From Rhodobacteraceae bacterium M385 (lineage in GTDB: Bacteria > Pseudomonadota > Alphaproteobacteria > Rhodobacterales > Rhodobacteraceae), in the NCBI GenBank assembly GCA_025141835.1, contig CP081102.1, forward strand, positions 1 to 64,000: DNA of 64,000 bases. The letters run 5' to 3'. Under the pieces are notes generated by a model. That model was given only the letters and a program-made list of their open reading frames with translations. It made no database searches and was not told the origin of the DNA. Positions 47,210 through 56,321 of the stretch are shown here, in pieces. The translations under genes and the position numbers were made by a program. Every line of letters starts with the position of its first letter. Position 1 is the first letter of the stretch.

Positions 47210-48475
47210 TCAGCCGTTGGTTTTGAGGATCTCACCAGCCAGATAGAGAGAACCACAAATCAGGACACGGGCGGTTGGGTCGGTGGCGATGATTTGGGCC
47301 AACGCCTCATCCACGCTCGGCGCGATGTGGGTTTCTAACCCGGCGGCTTGGGCGGCCGAAGCGGTGTCTTCGGCGCTGAGCGTTGCCGTTTGGCCCGGAA
47401 TGGAGACCGCCGTAAGGGATTTTGCCCAGGGGCGAAGGGGGGCCATGTAGCCGGTCACGTCTTTGGTGTTGAGCATCCCGCAGATCAGGTACGTGGGGCG
47501 CTTCGGCAAAGTCTCTAGCGTGGCGGCAATGGCACGGGACGCATGGGGATTATGCCCGCCGTCGAGCCAAAGCTCGGCCATGGGGGCCGTGTCCGCCAGG
47601 GGGCCGGAGCGGAGTTTCTGCATCCGCGCGGGCCAGGTGGCGTTCTCCATCGCGGCATCGGGGTTGCCGACGCCTAGGGTACGCAGAGCCGCCAAAGCAG
47701 TGCCCGCATTCTGGATTTGATGCGGCCCGGCGAGGGCGGGCATGGGCAGATCGAGCAGCCCGGTTTCGTCCTGGAAGATCAGGCGGCCACGTTCGGCGGA
47801 GACATGCCAGTGCTGACCATGGGCGATGACCGGCGCGCCAAGGCGGGCGGCTCTATCTTCGATCACCTCTAGGGCGGCGTCTTTCTGGGGCCCGACGATA
47901 ACGGGCACGCCACGTTTGATGATGCCCGCTTTTTCGGTCGCGATTTCCGCCAGCGTATCGCCAAGGAACTGTTGGTGATCCAGATCAATGGGAGTGATGA
48001 CGGACAGGGCAGGCGTGTCGATCACGTTGGTGGCGTCGAGCCTGCCGCCGAGGCCCACTTCCAGCAGCGTGTAATCGGCTGGCGTGGTTGCGAAGGCATG
48101 GAAAGCAGCGGCGGTTGTGATCTCAAAATAAGTGATCGGATCGGGGCCGTTGGCACTGAGGCAGATGTCGAGGGTTGTCGAGAGGTGATCCTCGTCGATC
48201 AGGGTTCCGGCTAGGCGGATGCGTTCGTGGAACCGTGCCAGGTGGGGCGAAGTATAGGCGTGGGCGGTAAGGCCTGCGCCTTCGAGGCCCGCCCGAATCA
48301 TCGCTTGGGTGGAGCCTTTGCCGTTGGTGCCCGCCACGTGGATCACGGGGGGGATGCGCCGTTCGGGATGGTCGAGCGCGGCGAGGATGCGCCACATCCG
48401 ATCGAGGGTCAGGTCGATGATCTTGGGGTGCAGCGCCATCATGCGCGCGAGCAGGTGATCCGATTGAGGCGTCAT
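47210..48475 (-). CDS. folC: Bifunctional folylpolyglutamate synthase/dihydrofolate synthase
   Basis: FolC adds glutamate to dihydropteroate and to reduced folates, using ATP. The 421-residue protein has the Mur-ligase-type ATP site HVAGTNGKGSTQAMIRAGLE near 46-65, SPHLARFHERIRLAG near 75, VGLGGRLDATNVID near 139-152 and LDGGHNPHASRAIAATL near 305. The ATG at 48475 is chosen over 48493. It follows accD on the same strand (accD-folC is a common pair) with copy 6 of the dispersed repeat between them. Confidence 0.94.
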   Translation of the reverse strand: MTPQSDHLLARMMALHPKIIDLTLDRMWRILAALDHPERRIPPVIHVAGTNGKGSTQAMIRAGLEGAGLTAHAYTSPHLARFHERIRLAGTLIDEDHLSTTLDICLSANGPDPITYFEITTAAAFHAFATTPADYTLLEVGLGGRLDATNVIDTPALSVITPIDLDHQQFLGDTLAEIATEKAGIIKRGVPVIVGPQKDAALEVIEDRAARLGAPVIAHGQHWHVSAERGRLIFQDETGLLDLPMPALAGPHQIQNAGTALAALRTLGVGNPDAAMENATWPARMQKLRSGPLADTAPMAELWLDGGHNPHASRAIAATLETLPKRPTYLICGMLNTKDVTGYMAPLRPWAKSLTAVSIPGQTATLSAEDTASAAQAAGLETHIAPSVDEALAQIIATDPTARVLICGSLYLAGEILKTNG

Positions 48476-48560
48476 GGCAAATCCTGCGGGCAAGGCACCG
48501 ATGGGAGGGGGCGAAAGGCTCCCCCTTTGGCGTTATACCGGGCTCAGGCGGGGTGCATGA

Positions 48561-48584
48561 GTTGTATTGGCCAAGATGAAGGGG
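48561..48584 (+). repeat. Dispersed intergenic repeat, copy 6 (short core)
   Basis: GTTGTATTGGCCAAGATGAA followed by GGGG, in the accD-folC spacer, on the strand opposite to those genes. Confidence 0.65.
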
Positions 48585-48596
48585 AAGCGGCGCGTG

Positions 48597-49571
48597 TTAA
48601 TCGGCCGAAGGGGGCGTGTCAGGGCCGGGTGACGAGGTGTCTTCTGGCGCTGCGCCAGACGCGGCCTCTGGGGTTGCGGCCGGGGTTTTGTCGGGCGCGG
48701 GCAGGTCACCGACGACAGCGGGGGAATGGCCCATGAGCATCCGGGTGATGGTGATCAGTTCTTCGCGCATCTGAGCCCGGTGGGTGACACGGTCCAGCAT
48801 GCCGTGGTCGAGGAGATATTCAGCGCGCTGAAAGCCCTCGGGCAGTTTTTCACGGATGGTTTGTTCGATCACACGGGGGCCTGCGAAGCAGATCAGCGCG
48901 TTGGGTTCGGCGATGTGGACATCACCGAGCATCGCGTAAGACGCGGTGACGCCGCCCGTTGTGGGGTGGGTCAGGACCACGATGTAGGGAAGGTTCGCTT
49001 CCTTGAGCATCTGCACCGCGACGGTTGTACGGGGCATCTGCATCAGCGACAGGATGCCTTCCTGCATCCGAGCGCCGCCGGCGGCGGAGAACAGGATGAG
49101 GGGGCGTTTCAGGGCAACCGCGCGTTCGGCAGCGGCGATAATGGCGTTGCCCACGAACATGCCCATGGAGCCGCCCATGAAAGAGAAATCCTGTGCGGCA
49201 GCGACAATAGGTGTGCGGCCCATTTCGCCTTCGGCAACCAACATCGCCTCGGCCTCGGCCGTGTTGGCGCGGGCGGCCTTCATGCGGTCCGGGTATTTCT
49301 TTTGGTCACGGAACTTCAGCGGGTCGGCGACCGGTTCGGGCACGGAGATCTCGGTGAAGATGCCGTTGTCGAACAACGCCGTGAAGCGGTCACGCGGGGA
49401 CAGGGCCATGTGGTGATCGCAGTTGGTGCAGACGTTAAGATTGTCCGACAGTTCCCGGTGGAACAGCATCGTGCCGCATTCGCTGCACTTCGACCACAGG
49501 TTCTCGGGCGTCTCACGACGGGAGAAGATGGAGTTGATCCGAGGGCGGACGTAGTTGGAAATCCAGTTCAT
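48597..49571 (-). CDS. accD: Acetyl-CoA carboxylase carboxyltransferase subunit beta
   Basis: AccD with AccA transfers the carboxyl group from biotin to acetyl-CoA to make malonyl-CoA. The 324-residue protein has an amino zinc ribbon (CSECGTMLFHRELSDNLNVC then NC) and the carboxyltransferase core with FMGGSMGMFVGNAI near 130 and SAAGGARMQEGILSLMQM near 160. The last 40 residues are a Pro/Ala/Thr/Asp-rich tail beyond the enzyme core, which is typical of low-complexity extensions and probably disordered. Confidence 0.96.
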   Translation of the reverse strand: MNWISNYVRPRINSIFSRRETPENLWSKCSECGTMLFHRELSDNLNVCTNCDHHMALSPRDRFTALFDNGIFTEISVPEPVADPLKFRDQKKYPDRMKAARANTAEAEAMLVAEGEMGRTPIVAAAQDFSFMGGSMGMFVGNAIIAAAERAVALKRPLILFSAAGGARMQEGILSLMQMPRTTVAVQMLKEANLPYIVVLTHPTTGGVTASYAMLGDVHIAEPNALICFAGPRVIEQTIREKLPEGFQRAEYLLDHGMLDRVTHRAQMREELITITRMLMGHSPAVVGDLPAPDKTPAATPEAASGAAPEDTSSPGPDTPPSAD

Positions 49572-49644
49572 GGTCGCAAAAATCCGGTCATTGGGCTTGG
49601 AGTCGAGATATTGTGCAATTGGCCAAATTGCAAATACCCATCGG

Positions 49645-50526
49645 TCATGTGCGGGCCACGGCGGCGCGGATGATGATCCATGTGACCACCGTCGTCCCCA
49701 TATCCAGAAGGATCAGGGGCCTGATTTCGGCGGCCGCCGCTGAAATTGGTGCCACATAAAGCGCAAGACCCGAGAGGGGGCCATCGAGGGCGACAATCAG
49801 GATAGCCACGACATTATTCGCGAAATGGAAGCCCCAAGCCGCGCCGATAGAGCCTGTCTTAGCGGTCAGGTCAGCCGCCAGAAGGCCGAACAGCCCGGCG
49901 GCGGCCACGACATAGAGCGCGTTATCGCCCATGACAGAAGGTTGATAATGCAGGGAGGCAAACAGGATCGACGGCAGAACCATCCACCAAAGCGGCGATT
50001 TGAACCGCGCGGCCAATTGCTGCTGGAGGTAGCCGCGAAATAGCACCTCTTCCGCGCCGGTCTGGATGAAGACACCCGCCAAGGCCATCGGCAGGAAGGA
50101 AAGCCACAGTGCCCTCTCCATCGCTGGTTCTATGGCCACGTCATTGGGGATCAAGAAGGACGCCCCATAGACAAGTGCACAAACAGCCGCGGCAATCAGA
50201 AAGTGCCGAAACACTTTCGGCAGCGGTCCGAACAGGCTTCGGACGCGGCGACGGTGCAGCACCAGAACCGCGATCATCGGGCCTAGCGCCATGCCGACGA
50301 AAGTGGCCATCACCAAGAGCGTGCCGGTCGGGCCTGTCGCCTCGACCATTTCCGAGGCCCATTGCTCCATCCCTTGGGGGCCGGACACCAGGAAGATGAC
50401 GCCGAAGACCAAGGCGATGCCGAGGCCATAGATGACCATTGCCAGCAACAGCCCAAGCAGGAGCCGCCAGATTTGTGGGTGGGTTCGGGCCGGGGCAACG
50501 AACTCGATATGAGCGGGGTACTGCAT
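49645..50526 (-). CDS. CPBP family intramembrane metalloprotease
   Basis: A 293-residue membrane protein with about eight helices and the three CPBP/Abi motifs: EEVLFRGYLQQQL near 157-169, FASLHYQ near 188 and FHFANNVVAI near 230. The family (Rce1-like) cleaves proteins within the membrane; in bacteria the substrates are mostly unknown, though some protect against their own bacteriocins. It is alone, between accD and a divergently oriented lipoprotein gene. Confidence 0.9.
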   Translation of the reverse strand: MQYPAHIEFVAPARTHPQIWRLLLGLLLAMVIYGLGIALVFGVIFLVSGPQGMEQWASEMVEATGPTGTLLVMATFVGMALGPMIAVLVLHRRRVRSLFGPLPKVFRHFLIAAAVCALVYGASFLIPNDVAIEPAMERALWLSFLPMALAGVFIQTGAEEVLFRGYLQQQLAARFKSPLWWMVLPSILFASLHYQPSVMGDNALYVVAAAGLFGLLAADLTAKTGSIGAAWGFHFANNVVAILIVALDGPLSGLALYVAPISAAAAEIRPLILLDMGTTVVTWIIIRAAVART

Positions 50527-50670
50527 CGGGGTGCCTTGTTGTTTCGGCGGTTATTCTTAGCCTATCGCGCCCTAGGCGGCTTCGCAATCAGCGGGAGACG
50601 CGGTTGACCGAACAAGAAAGACACGCCAGCCTATTCCAAGGGAATTTATAGAATATTGAGGGGACAATTC

Positions 50671-50967
50671 ATGAAATCATTCAAGATACTCGGAGCAGCT
50701 GCTTTGACCATCACAGCAGCGGGATGCGTCACCACGCAAGCGCCCGTGGCAAATGCAGAAGCCACCATGTCTTCTGCCTGCATTCAGGCCGTCGAGGTCG
50801 AGACTAACAACCACGACGTTGTGGTTCTGGGGTCCGACCCGCGCGGCGGCGTTCAGGACTACACGTTGCAAGTCGGGGGCACGGGCATTTGGTCTTGCAT
50901 GGTCACGTCGTCCGGGCAGGTCACGAACGTGAGCTTTCTGGGCTCGGACGGATCGCCTTTGGCCTGA
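50671..50967 (+). CDS. Small lipoprotein of unknown function
   Basis: A 98-residue protein with a clear lipobox ITAAGC (Cys near 19), so it should be lipid-anchored. The mature part has two cysteines (SSACIQAVEVE and IWSCMVTSSG) and the pattern VVVLGSDPRGGVQDYTLQVGG followed by GQVTNVSFLGSDG, which resembles small beta-sheet periplasmic domains. GAGGGG precedes the ATG. It lies before ilvD with its own ribosome-binding site. Confidence 0.8.
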   Translation: MKSFKILGAAALTITAAGCVTTQAPVANAEATMSSACIQAVEVETNNHDVVVLGSDPRGGVQDYTLQVGGTGIWSCMVTSSGQVTNVSFLGSDGSPLA

Positions 50968-51090
50968 ACATCGCAGGCAGGGTCCGAAGAACCGGTGCCT
51001 GCCTCTCTTGCCCCTTTTCGCGCAGCGCTCTATCCCATGGCAAAGCCAAATCTCGGCCCAAGCCAAAGCCAAGTTTCAGGGAGACGCGCC

Positions 51091-52824
51091 ATGACCGCCA
51101 ATCGGCCAGACAAATCCAAATTGCCAAGCCGCCATGTGACCGAGGGGCCCGAACGCGCGCCGCATCGGTCTTACTTCTACGCCATGGACCTGACGCAAGA
51201 GCAGATCGACCAGCCTTTCGTGGGCGTCGCCACCTGCTGGAACGAGGCCGCGCCTTGTAACATCGCCCTGAACTGGCAAGCGCAATCGGTGAAGCGCGGC
51301 GTGAAAGAAGCAAACGGCACCCCGCGCGAGTTCACCACGATCACCGTCACCGACGGCATCGCGATGGGCCACGAGGGCATGCGTTCATCCCTCGCGTCGC
51401 GCGATGCGATCACCGACACGGTGGAGCTGACGATGCGCGGCCATTGCTATGACGCGCTGGTGGGCCTTGCGGGCTGCGACAAATCCCTTCCCGGGATGAT
51501 GATGGCGATGGTGCGTTTGAACGTGCCTTCCGTGTTCATGTACGGCGGCTCGATCCTGCCGGGTCAGCACGAAGGCAAGGACATCACAGTTCAAGATATG
51601 TTCGAGGCCGTGGGCAAATACCAAGCGGGCCAGATGTCCGACGCGGAATTGGCGATCCTGGAGCGTGTCGCCTGCCCAAGCGCCGGTGCCTGTGGCGGCC
51701 AGTTTACCGCCAACACGATGGCCTGTGTGTCCGAGGCGATTGGCCTTGCGCTGATGAACTCTTCCGGGATGCCCGCCCCCTACGAGGGCCGCAAAGAATA
51801 CGGAGAGGCCGCAGGCCGCGCCGTTATGACTCTGTTGGAAAAGAACATTCGCGCCCGTGATATCGTGACGCGCGAAAGCCTTGAGAACGCCGCGCGCGTT
51901 GTGGCTTGTACCGGTGGCTCCACCAACGCAGGTCTGCACCTTCCGGCGATTGCCCACGAAGCGGGGATCGACTTCGACCTCTTTGACGTGTGCGAAATCT
52001 TCAAGGATACGCCCTACTTCGTCGACATGAAGCCCGGCGGGCAATACGTGGCGAAAGACCTGTTCGAGGTCGGCGGTGTGCCTGTTGTGATGAAGGAACT
52101 GCGCAAAGCGGGCCTGATCCACGAAGATTGCATGACCGCCAATGGCGAAAGCATGGGCGAGGCGTTGGACCGCATCCAAGGCGAGGCCGATGGCCGTGTG
52201 ATCCACACCGTTGCCAACCCCCTGACGCCCACGGGCGGTGTTGTCGGTCTGCGCGGCAACCTTGCCGAAGAAGGCGCGATCGTGAAGGTCGCGGGCATGG
52301 ACGAGGAACAGCAAGTGTTCACGGGTCCGGCGCGCGTGTTTGAATGCGAAGAAGATGCGTTCGAGGCCGTGAAGGCACGGGGCTATGAGGAAGGCGAAGT
52401 GATCGTCATCCGCAACGAGGGCCCCAAGGGCGGCCCCGGCATGCGCGAAATGCTGGCCACGACGGCGGCGCTGTCCGGCCAAGGCATGGGCAAGAAGGTG
52501 GCTCTGATTACCGATGGCCGTTTCTCGGGTGCGACGCGGGGTTTCTGCGTTGGTCACGTAGGACCAGAGGCCGCCGTGGGTGGACCGATTGGCTTGCTGG
52601 AGGATGGCGATGTCATCACCATCAACGCGCTGACCGGCGAGCTGTCTGTGGCCCTGTCCGATGATGAGCTGGCAACCCGCCGCGCCAATTGGAAAGGCCC
52701 GCGTGAGACAATGTACGCCTCGGGCGCGTTGTGGAAATACGCGCAGCTTGTGGGCGAGGCCCGCTATGGCGCGGTAACCCATCCCGGTGGCAAAGCGGAA
52801 AAGCACGTCTATGCGGATATCTAA
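51091..52824 (+). CDS. ilvD: Dihydroxy-acid dehydratase
   Basis: IlvD is the iron-sulfur dehydratase of branched-chain amino acid and pantothenate synthesis. The 577-residue protein keeps the cluster cysteines in GVATCWNEAAPCN near 50-62, GLAGCDKSLPGMMMAM near 127 and CPSAGACGGQFTANTMAC near 194, and GRFSGATRGFCVGHVGPEA near 476. ATG 51091 has AGGGAG upstream; an earlier in-frame start at 50995 lacks one. Its stop overlaps the next gene by 14 bases. Confidence 0.96.
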   Translation: MTANRPDKSKLPSRHVTEGPERAPHRSYFYAMDLTQEQIDQPFVGVATCWNEAAPCNIALNWQAQSVKRGVKEANGTPREFTTITVTDGIAMGHEGMRSSLASRDAITDTVELTMRGHCYDALVGLAGCDKSLPGMMMAMVRLNVPSVFMYGGSILPGQHEGKDITVQDMFEAVGKYQAGQMSDAELAILERVACPSAGACGGQFTANTMACVSEAIGLALMNSSGMPAPYEGRKEYGEAAGRAVMTLLEKNIRARDIVTRESLENAARVVACTGGSTNAGLHLPAIAHEAGIDFDLFDVCEIFKDTPYFVDMKPGGQYVAKDLFEVGGVPVVMKELRKAGLIHEDCMTANGESMGEALDRIQGEADGRVIHTVANPLTPTGGVVGLRGNLAEEGAIVKVAGMDEEQQVFTGPARVFECEEDAFEAVKARGYEEGEVIVIRNEGPKGGPGMREMLATTAALSGQGMGKKVALITDGRFSGATRGFCVGHVGPEAAVGGPIGLLEDGDVITINALTGELSVALSDDELATRRANWKGPRETMYASGALWKYAQLVGEARYGAVTHPGGKAEKHVYADI

Positions 52825-53527
52825 ATGGCTCAGCCCGCTGGCGTCTCTGGCGCTGGCGGGCTGTGTCGGCGGATTGGGTTTTGGCGGGGGCGGCGACTAT
52901 GAAAACGCGCCCCGTCAGGTGCAGGTCACTGCGGATGCGGTCACGATCACCGGGCCTGCTGGCTTCTGCGTAGATCCAACCGCGACGCGCAACACCGATG
53001 ACACAGGCTTTGTGCTTCTGGGTAATTGTGCTGCCATCTCGGGCTCGGCCCGCGCGGCGCAACCGGATGTGCCTGCCCTTCTGACAGCAGCGGTTTCTGC
53101 GCCCTCTTCCGGCGCGAGCCTGACCGCCAACCTTGCCGCGTTAGAGGTGTTCTTCCTGTCCGAGGATGGGCGCGCCTTGTTAAGCCGGTCCGGAGATCCG
53201 GAATCGGTACAGATTTTGGATACGCGTATTCAATCGAGCATGTTCCTACTTCACGCCCGTGACAGCAGCGCCGGAGAGATGGTTGGCACGGCTTCGGACT
53301 ACTGGCGTGCCTATATGGCCATCGGGCCCCGCTTGGCGACCTTGTCCGTGCTTACCTTGGACGATGCCCAGGTTGATGACGCCCAAGCGCTTGCAACTTT
53401 AACACAATTTGCCGCTGCCGTGCAGAGTGCCAACACCGCCAGTGGCGCGGCAGAGGTGCCACAGGGTGTTAACGAAGAGTTAACAACCCCCTTCCGTACC
53501 GGCCTTTTTCAGCGGATATTCCGGTAA
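52811..53527 (+). CDS. Lipoprotein of unknown function
   Basis: A 238-residue lipoprotein: MRISKWLSPLASLALAGC gives the lipobox LAGC at Cys18, followed by a Gly-rich stretch (VGGLGFGGGG). The mature part has two cysteines (GFCVDPTATRNTDD, LLGNCAAISGSAR) and a mostly alpha-helical look; family not recognised. The gene begins inside the last codons of ilvD in another frame, so it depends on that transcript. Confidence 0.8.
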   Translation: MRISKWLSPLASLALAGCVGGLGFGGGGDYENAPRQVQVTADAVTITGPAGFCVDPTATRNTDDTGFVLLGNCAAISGSARAAQPDVPALLTAAVSAPSSGASLTANLAALEVFFLSEDGRALLSRSGDPESVQILDTRIQSSMFLLHARDSSAGEMVGTASDYWRAYMAIGPRLATLSVLTLDDAQVDDAQALATLTQFAAAVQSANTASGAAEVPQGVNEELTTPFRTGLFQRIFR

Positions 53528-53593
53528 CCGATTGCCAAGAGACATCTGCTACAAGGATGCCACGGCGGGGTGAGGGTGCAAGGGACAGCAGTC

Positions 53594-54367
53594 ATGGGTC
53601 AGGAATTTCCCGGAATTTTTGGAGGGTTTGGCCTTGGTCAGACCCTGAAGCGCTGGCAACGCGCGTTGCGCGCGCCAAAAGATCTGTCCTTGGCGGAACT
53701 CAAACGCATGAATGGCGATATTCAGGGCATGCGCGATCGTTTGGACACGATGGCAGCGCAATCGCGTTCTGCCATTCTGTCACGCGCCGTGGGCGATGAT
53801 GGCATTGACCGCCCGGACCAATGTGATTGGGTCACAAGACCTGCCGTTTGGCGCGAAGAAATGCGGCCGAAGGGCATTGTCGGGCTGAACTCTCCGCAGC
53901 CATTGAGTGGGGGGGCGACGGTTTTCCACGATGCCAACCACGCCGAGATGAGCCTTCGCCAGGAACGCGCCCCCCATTGGGCGCGGGGGGCCAATTTCGG
54001 TTTGGTGCTAGAGGTGTATCGCTCGGACGGGTCCTTCGTTTCCTTCGTGCAAGACCTCCCGCCTGAGGCGATGGTGGGGCTGACACGTAACCACTTCATC
54101 GCGGTCAATCTTGTGGCGGACCGGGAACAGCCGGTGGAAATCTACGCCCGCCTGAACATTCAACACGGGCCGAATGTGGAACAAATGGTCCGCCAGATTG
54201 AATTTGATGGGACCACGGGGCAGGCTGAATTTGACCTCGCCTATACCAAGATCAACGAGAAACGGCTTGAAAAAGCCTGGTTGGATTTGATCGTGGAAGG
54301 GCCCAAAATGACCCGGATCGCCCTTTGGGACATGGTCCTGCTGCGCGCGCCCAGAGCCGATTTCTAG
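53594..54367 (+). CDS. DUF6478-like protein
   Basis: A 257-residue cytosolic protein restricted, as far as I can recall, to Rhodobacterales (DUF6478). Visible landmarks are DRPDQCDWVTRPAVWREEM near 72 and PKGIVGLNSPQPLSGGATVFHDANHAEMSLRQ near 92. The carboxy half looks like a beta-sandwich (VLEVYRSDGSFVSFVQDLP). No catalytic motif is seen. AGGGA precedes ATG 53594. The next small gene follows after 30 bases. Confidence 0.65.
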   Translation: MGQEFPGIFGGFGLGQTLKRWQRALRAPKDLSLAELKRMNGDIQGMRDRLDTMAAQSRSAILSRAVGDDGIDRPDQCDWVTRPAVWREEMRPKGIVGLNSPQPLSGGATVFHDANHAEMSLRQERAPHWARGANFGLVLEVYRSDGSFVSFVQDLPPEAMVGLTRNHFIAVNLVADREQPVEIYARLNIQHGPNVEQMVRQIEFDGTTGQAEFDLAYTKINEKRLEKAWLDLIVEGPKMTRIALWDMVLLRAPRADF

Positions 54368-54397
54368 GACGCCCGAACCTTAAGGAACTGACGGATT

Positions 54398-54769
54398 ATG
54401 GCAGAAGCATTGGTGCGCACGACACTGCAAGCAGGGCGCTATGAGGGCGTGCTGACGGGTGCCGGACAGACAGAGATTGAAGCGCTCCACAAGGGGCGCA
54501 TCGTGGGTGTGGCGCAGATTACCGAGCACCCCAGTGAGGCGGGCGCGATGCATGTCGCGCTGGACCTGCCCACCGATGTGCTGAGTGACGGCGTGCAAGT
54601 GGTGGGCCTGCGGTCCACGGCAACGGGCGAAGTTTTGGACCGGCTGACGCTGATGTCCGGCTCGGCCATGGATGACGACATCCGAGGCGAGTTGACCTTG
54701 CTGCGCGAAGAGTTGGAAATGCTCAAACGCGCGTTCCGCCGCCATTGCGTGGATACCGCGCAGGATTAG
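54398..54769 (+). CDS. Small protein of unknown function
   Basis: A 123-residue protein with no signal peptide: an amino beta-rich part (TTLQAGRYEGVLTGAG, VGVAQITEHPSEAGAMHVAL) and a carboxy helix with charged heptad-like spacing (DDIRGELTLLREELEMLKRAFRRHC), a possible coiled coil. No family recognised. It follows the DUF6478-like gene by 30 bases, so the two may act together. Confidence 0.75.
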   Translation: MAEALVRTTLQAGRYEGVLTGAGQTEIEALHKGRIVGVAQITEHPSEAGAMHVALDLPTDVLSDGVQVVGLRSTATGEVLDRLTLMSGSAMDDDIRGELTLLREELEMLKRAFRRHCVDTAQD

Positions 54770-54836
54770 GCCTGTCTGGCGTCTTTCATTTCGTCTTGGG
54801 GAATATTGGCGGCGTTTGCGCGCTTGGTTTTCTGTG

Positions 54837-54912
54837 GAAGGGGGCCAGCCCCCTCTGCGCATCCAAGGGATGCGCAGACCCCCGGAGGTGTATTTGCCAA
54901 GATGAAGGAGGG
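54837..54912 (+). repeat. Dispersed intergenic repeat, copy 7 (full modular form)
   Basis: Three parts in order: GGGGGCCAGCCCCC palindrome; a perfect hairpin TCTGCGCATCC/GGATGCGCAGA with an AAG loop; then CCCCCGGAGGTGTATTTGCC followed by AAGATGAAGGAGGG. It is the clearest copy in the window. Confidence 0.75.
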
Positions 54913-54959
54913 AGCGGCGCGCGTGTTGGGAACGGCGTGTGCGTGTCTGAGGGTTTATT

Positions 54960-54992
54960 AAAGCCCCCTCCACTTTCGGGGAGGGGGCTTTT
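54960..54992. terminator. Bidirectional intrinsic terminator after argG
   Basis: A 12-pair stem AAAGCCCCCTCC/GGAGGGGGCTTT with an 8-base loop, flanked by A and T runs on both sides, 29 bases past the argG stop (minus strand). Confidence 0.85.
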
Positions 54993-55020
54993 GTTGTTCA
55001 CGGGGCCGGGGCCGCGCGGG

Positions 55021-56241
55021 TTATTTGGTGAACTTGCGGTTCCGGGCAGCCAGCAATTTCAGGCGCAAGGCGTTCAACTGAATGAAGCCTTGGGCGTCGG
55101 TCTGATCGTAGGCACCCATGTCTTCTTCGAAGGTCACGTGGGCCTCGGAATAGAGCGAGTGGTCAGACCAGCGGGCCACGGTACGGGCCGCACCTTTGTA
55201 GAGTTTCAGGCGCACGGTGCCTGTCACATGTTCTTGGCTTTTGTCGATCAGGGCTTGCAGCATTTCACGCTCGGGCGAGAACCAGAAGCCGTTGTAGATC
55301 AGCTCTGCGTAGCGGGGCATGATGCTGTCTTTGAGGTGGCCAGCGCCGCTGTCGAGGGTGATTTGCTCGATGCCCCGGTGGGCTTCCAGAAGGATCGCGC
55401 CGCCCGGAGTTTCGTAGATGCCACGGGACTTCATGCCCACGAAACGGTTCTCTACCAGATCGAGGATGCCGATGCCGTGTTTGCCGCCCAAGCGGTTCAG
55501 CTCGGTCAGGATTGAAGCCGGGCTCATGGCCTCGCCATTGATGGCGACCGCGTCTCCCTTCTCGAAGGTGACTTCCACCATTTCGGGGGTGTCAGGCGCA
55601 TCTTCGGGGCGGGTGATCCGCTGGAGGATATGATCGGGGGCCTCTTGAGCGGGATCTTCCAGCATTTTGCCTTCGGAAGACGTGTGCAGAAGGTTGGCAT
55701 CGACCGAGAAAGGTGCCTCGCCGCGCTTGTCCTTGGCGATCGGGATCTGATGCTTTTCAGCGAACTCAATCAGCTTGGTACGAGAGCCAAGGTCCCATTC
55801 CCGCCAAGGGGCGATCACCTGGATTTCAGGGTTCAGGGAATAGGCGCAAAGCTCAAACCGGACCTGGTCGTTGCCTTTTCCGGTCGCTCCGTGGCTGACG
55901 GCGTCGGCGCCGGTTTCCGCGGCGATCTCGACCAGACGCTTAGAGATCAGGGGGCGCGCAATAGAGGTGCCCAGAAGGTACAGCCCTTCATAGAGCGCAT
56001 TGGCGCGGAACATCGGGAAAACGAAATCGCGCACGAATTCTTCGCGAAGGTCCTCGATGTAGATGTCAGAGGCGCCCATCATCTCGGCTTTTTTGCGGGC
56101 GGGCTCTAGCTCTTCGCCCTGGCCCAGATCGGCGGTGAAGGTGACGACCTCACAGCCATACTCCGTTTGCAACCATTTCAGAATGATCGAGGTATCGAGG
56201 CCGCCGGAATAGGCGAGCACAACCTTCTTGGGCGCTGACAT
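55021..56241 (-). CDS. argG: Argininosuccinate synthase
   Basis: ArgG joins citrulline and aspartate with ATP in arginine synthesis. The 406-residue protein has the ATP pyrophosphatase P-loop VVLAYSGGLDTSIILKWL near 7-24, SHGATGKGNDQVRFE near 114-128 and KGDAVAINGE near 230. ATG 56241 is used rather than 56262 since it matches the usual MSAPKKVVLAYSGG start. It is divergent from the membrane-protein gene at 56322 and followed by a strong terminator. Confidence 0.96.
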   Translation of the reverse strand: MSAPKKVVLAYSGGLDTSIILKWLQTEYGCEVVTFTADLGQGEELEPARKKAEMMGASDIYIEDLREEFVRDFVFPMFRANALYEGLYLLGTSIARPLISKRLVEIAAETGADAVSHGATGKGNDQVRFELCAYSLNPEIQVIAPWREWDLGSRTKLIEFAEKHQIPIAKDKRGEAPFSVDANLLHTSSEGKMLEDPAQEAPDHILQRITRPEDAPDTPEMVEVTFEKGDAVAINGEAMSPASILTELNRLGGKHGIGILDLVENRFVGMKSRGIYETPGGAILLEAHRGIEQITLDSGAGHLKDSIMPRYAELIYNGFWFSPEREMLQALIDKSQEHVTGTVRLKLYKGAARTVARWSDHSLYSEAHVTFEEDMGAYDQTDAQGFIQLNALRLKLLAARNRKFTK

Positions 56242-56321
56242 GAAAGGTACTCCGTGATGCACAGTTGACGCAGGCGGCGATACCGGGTTTTCAAGGGCGG
56301 AGCAAGCAAGTGGAGCATCCC

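Noticed and set aside
51385..52806. Long minus-strand frame opposite ilvD
   Set aside because: Antisense shadow of a well-supported gene; no start site or homology.
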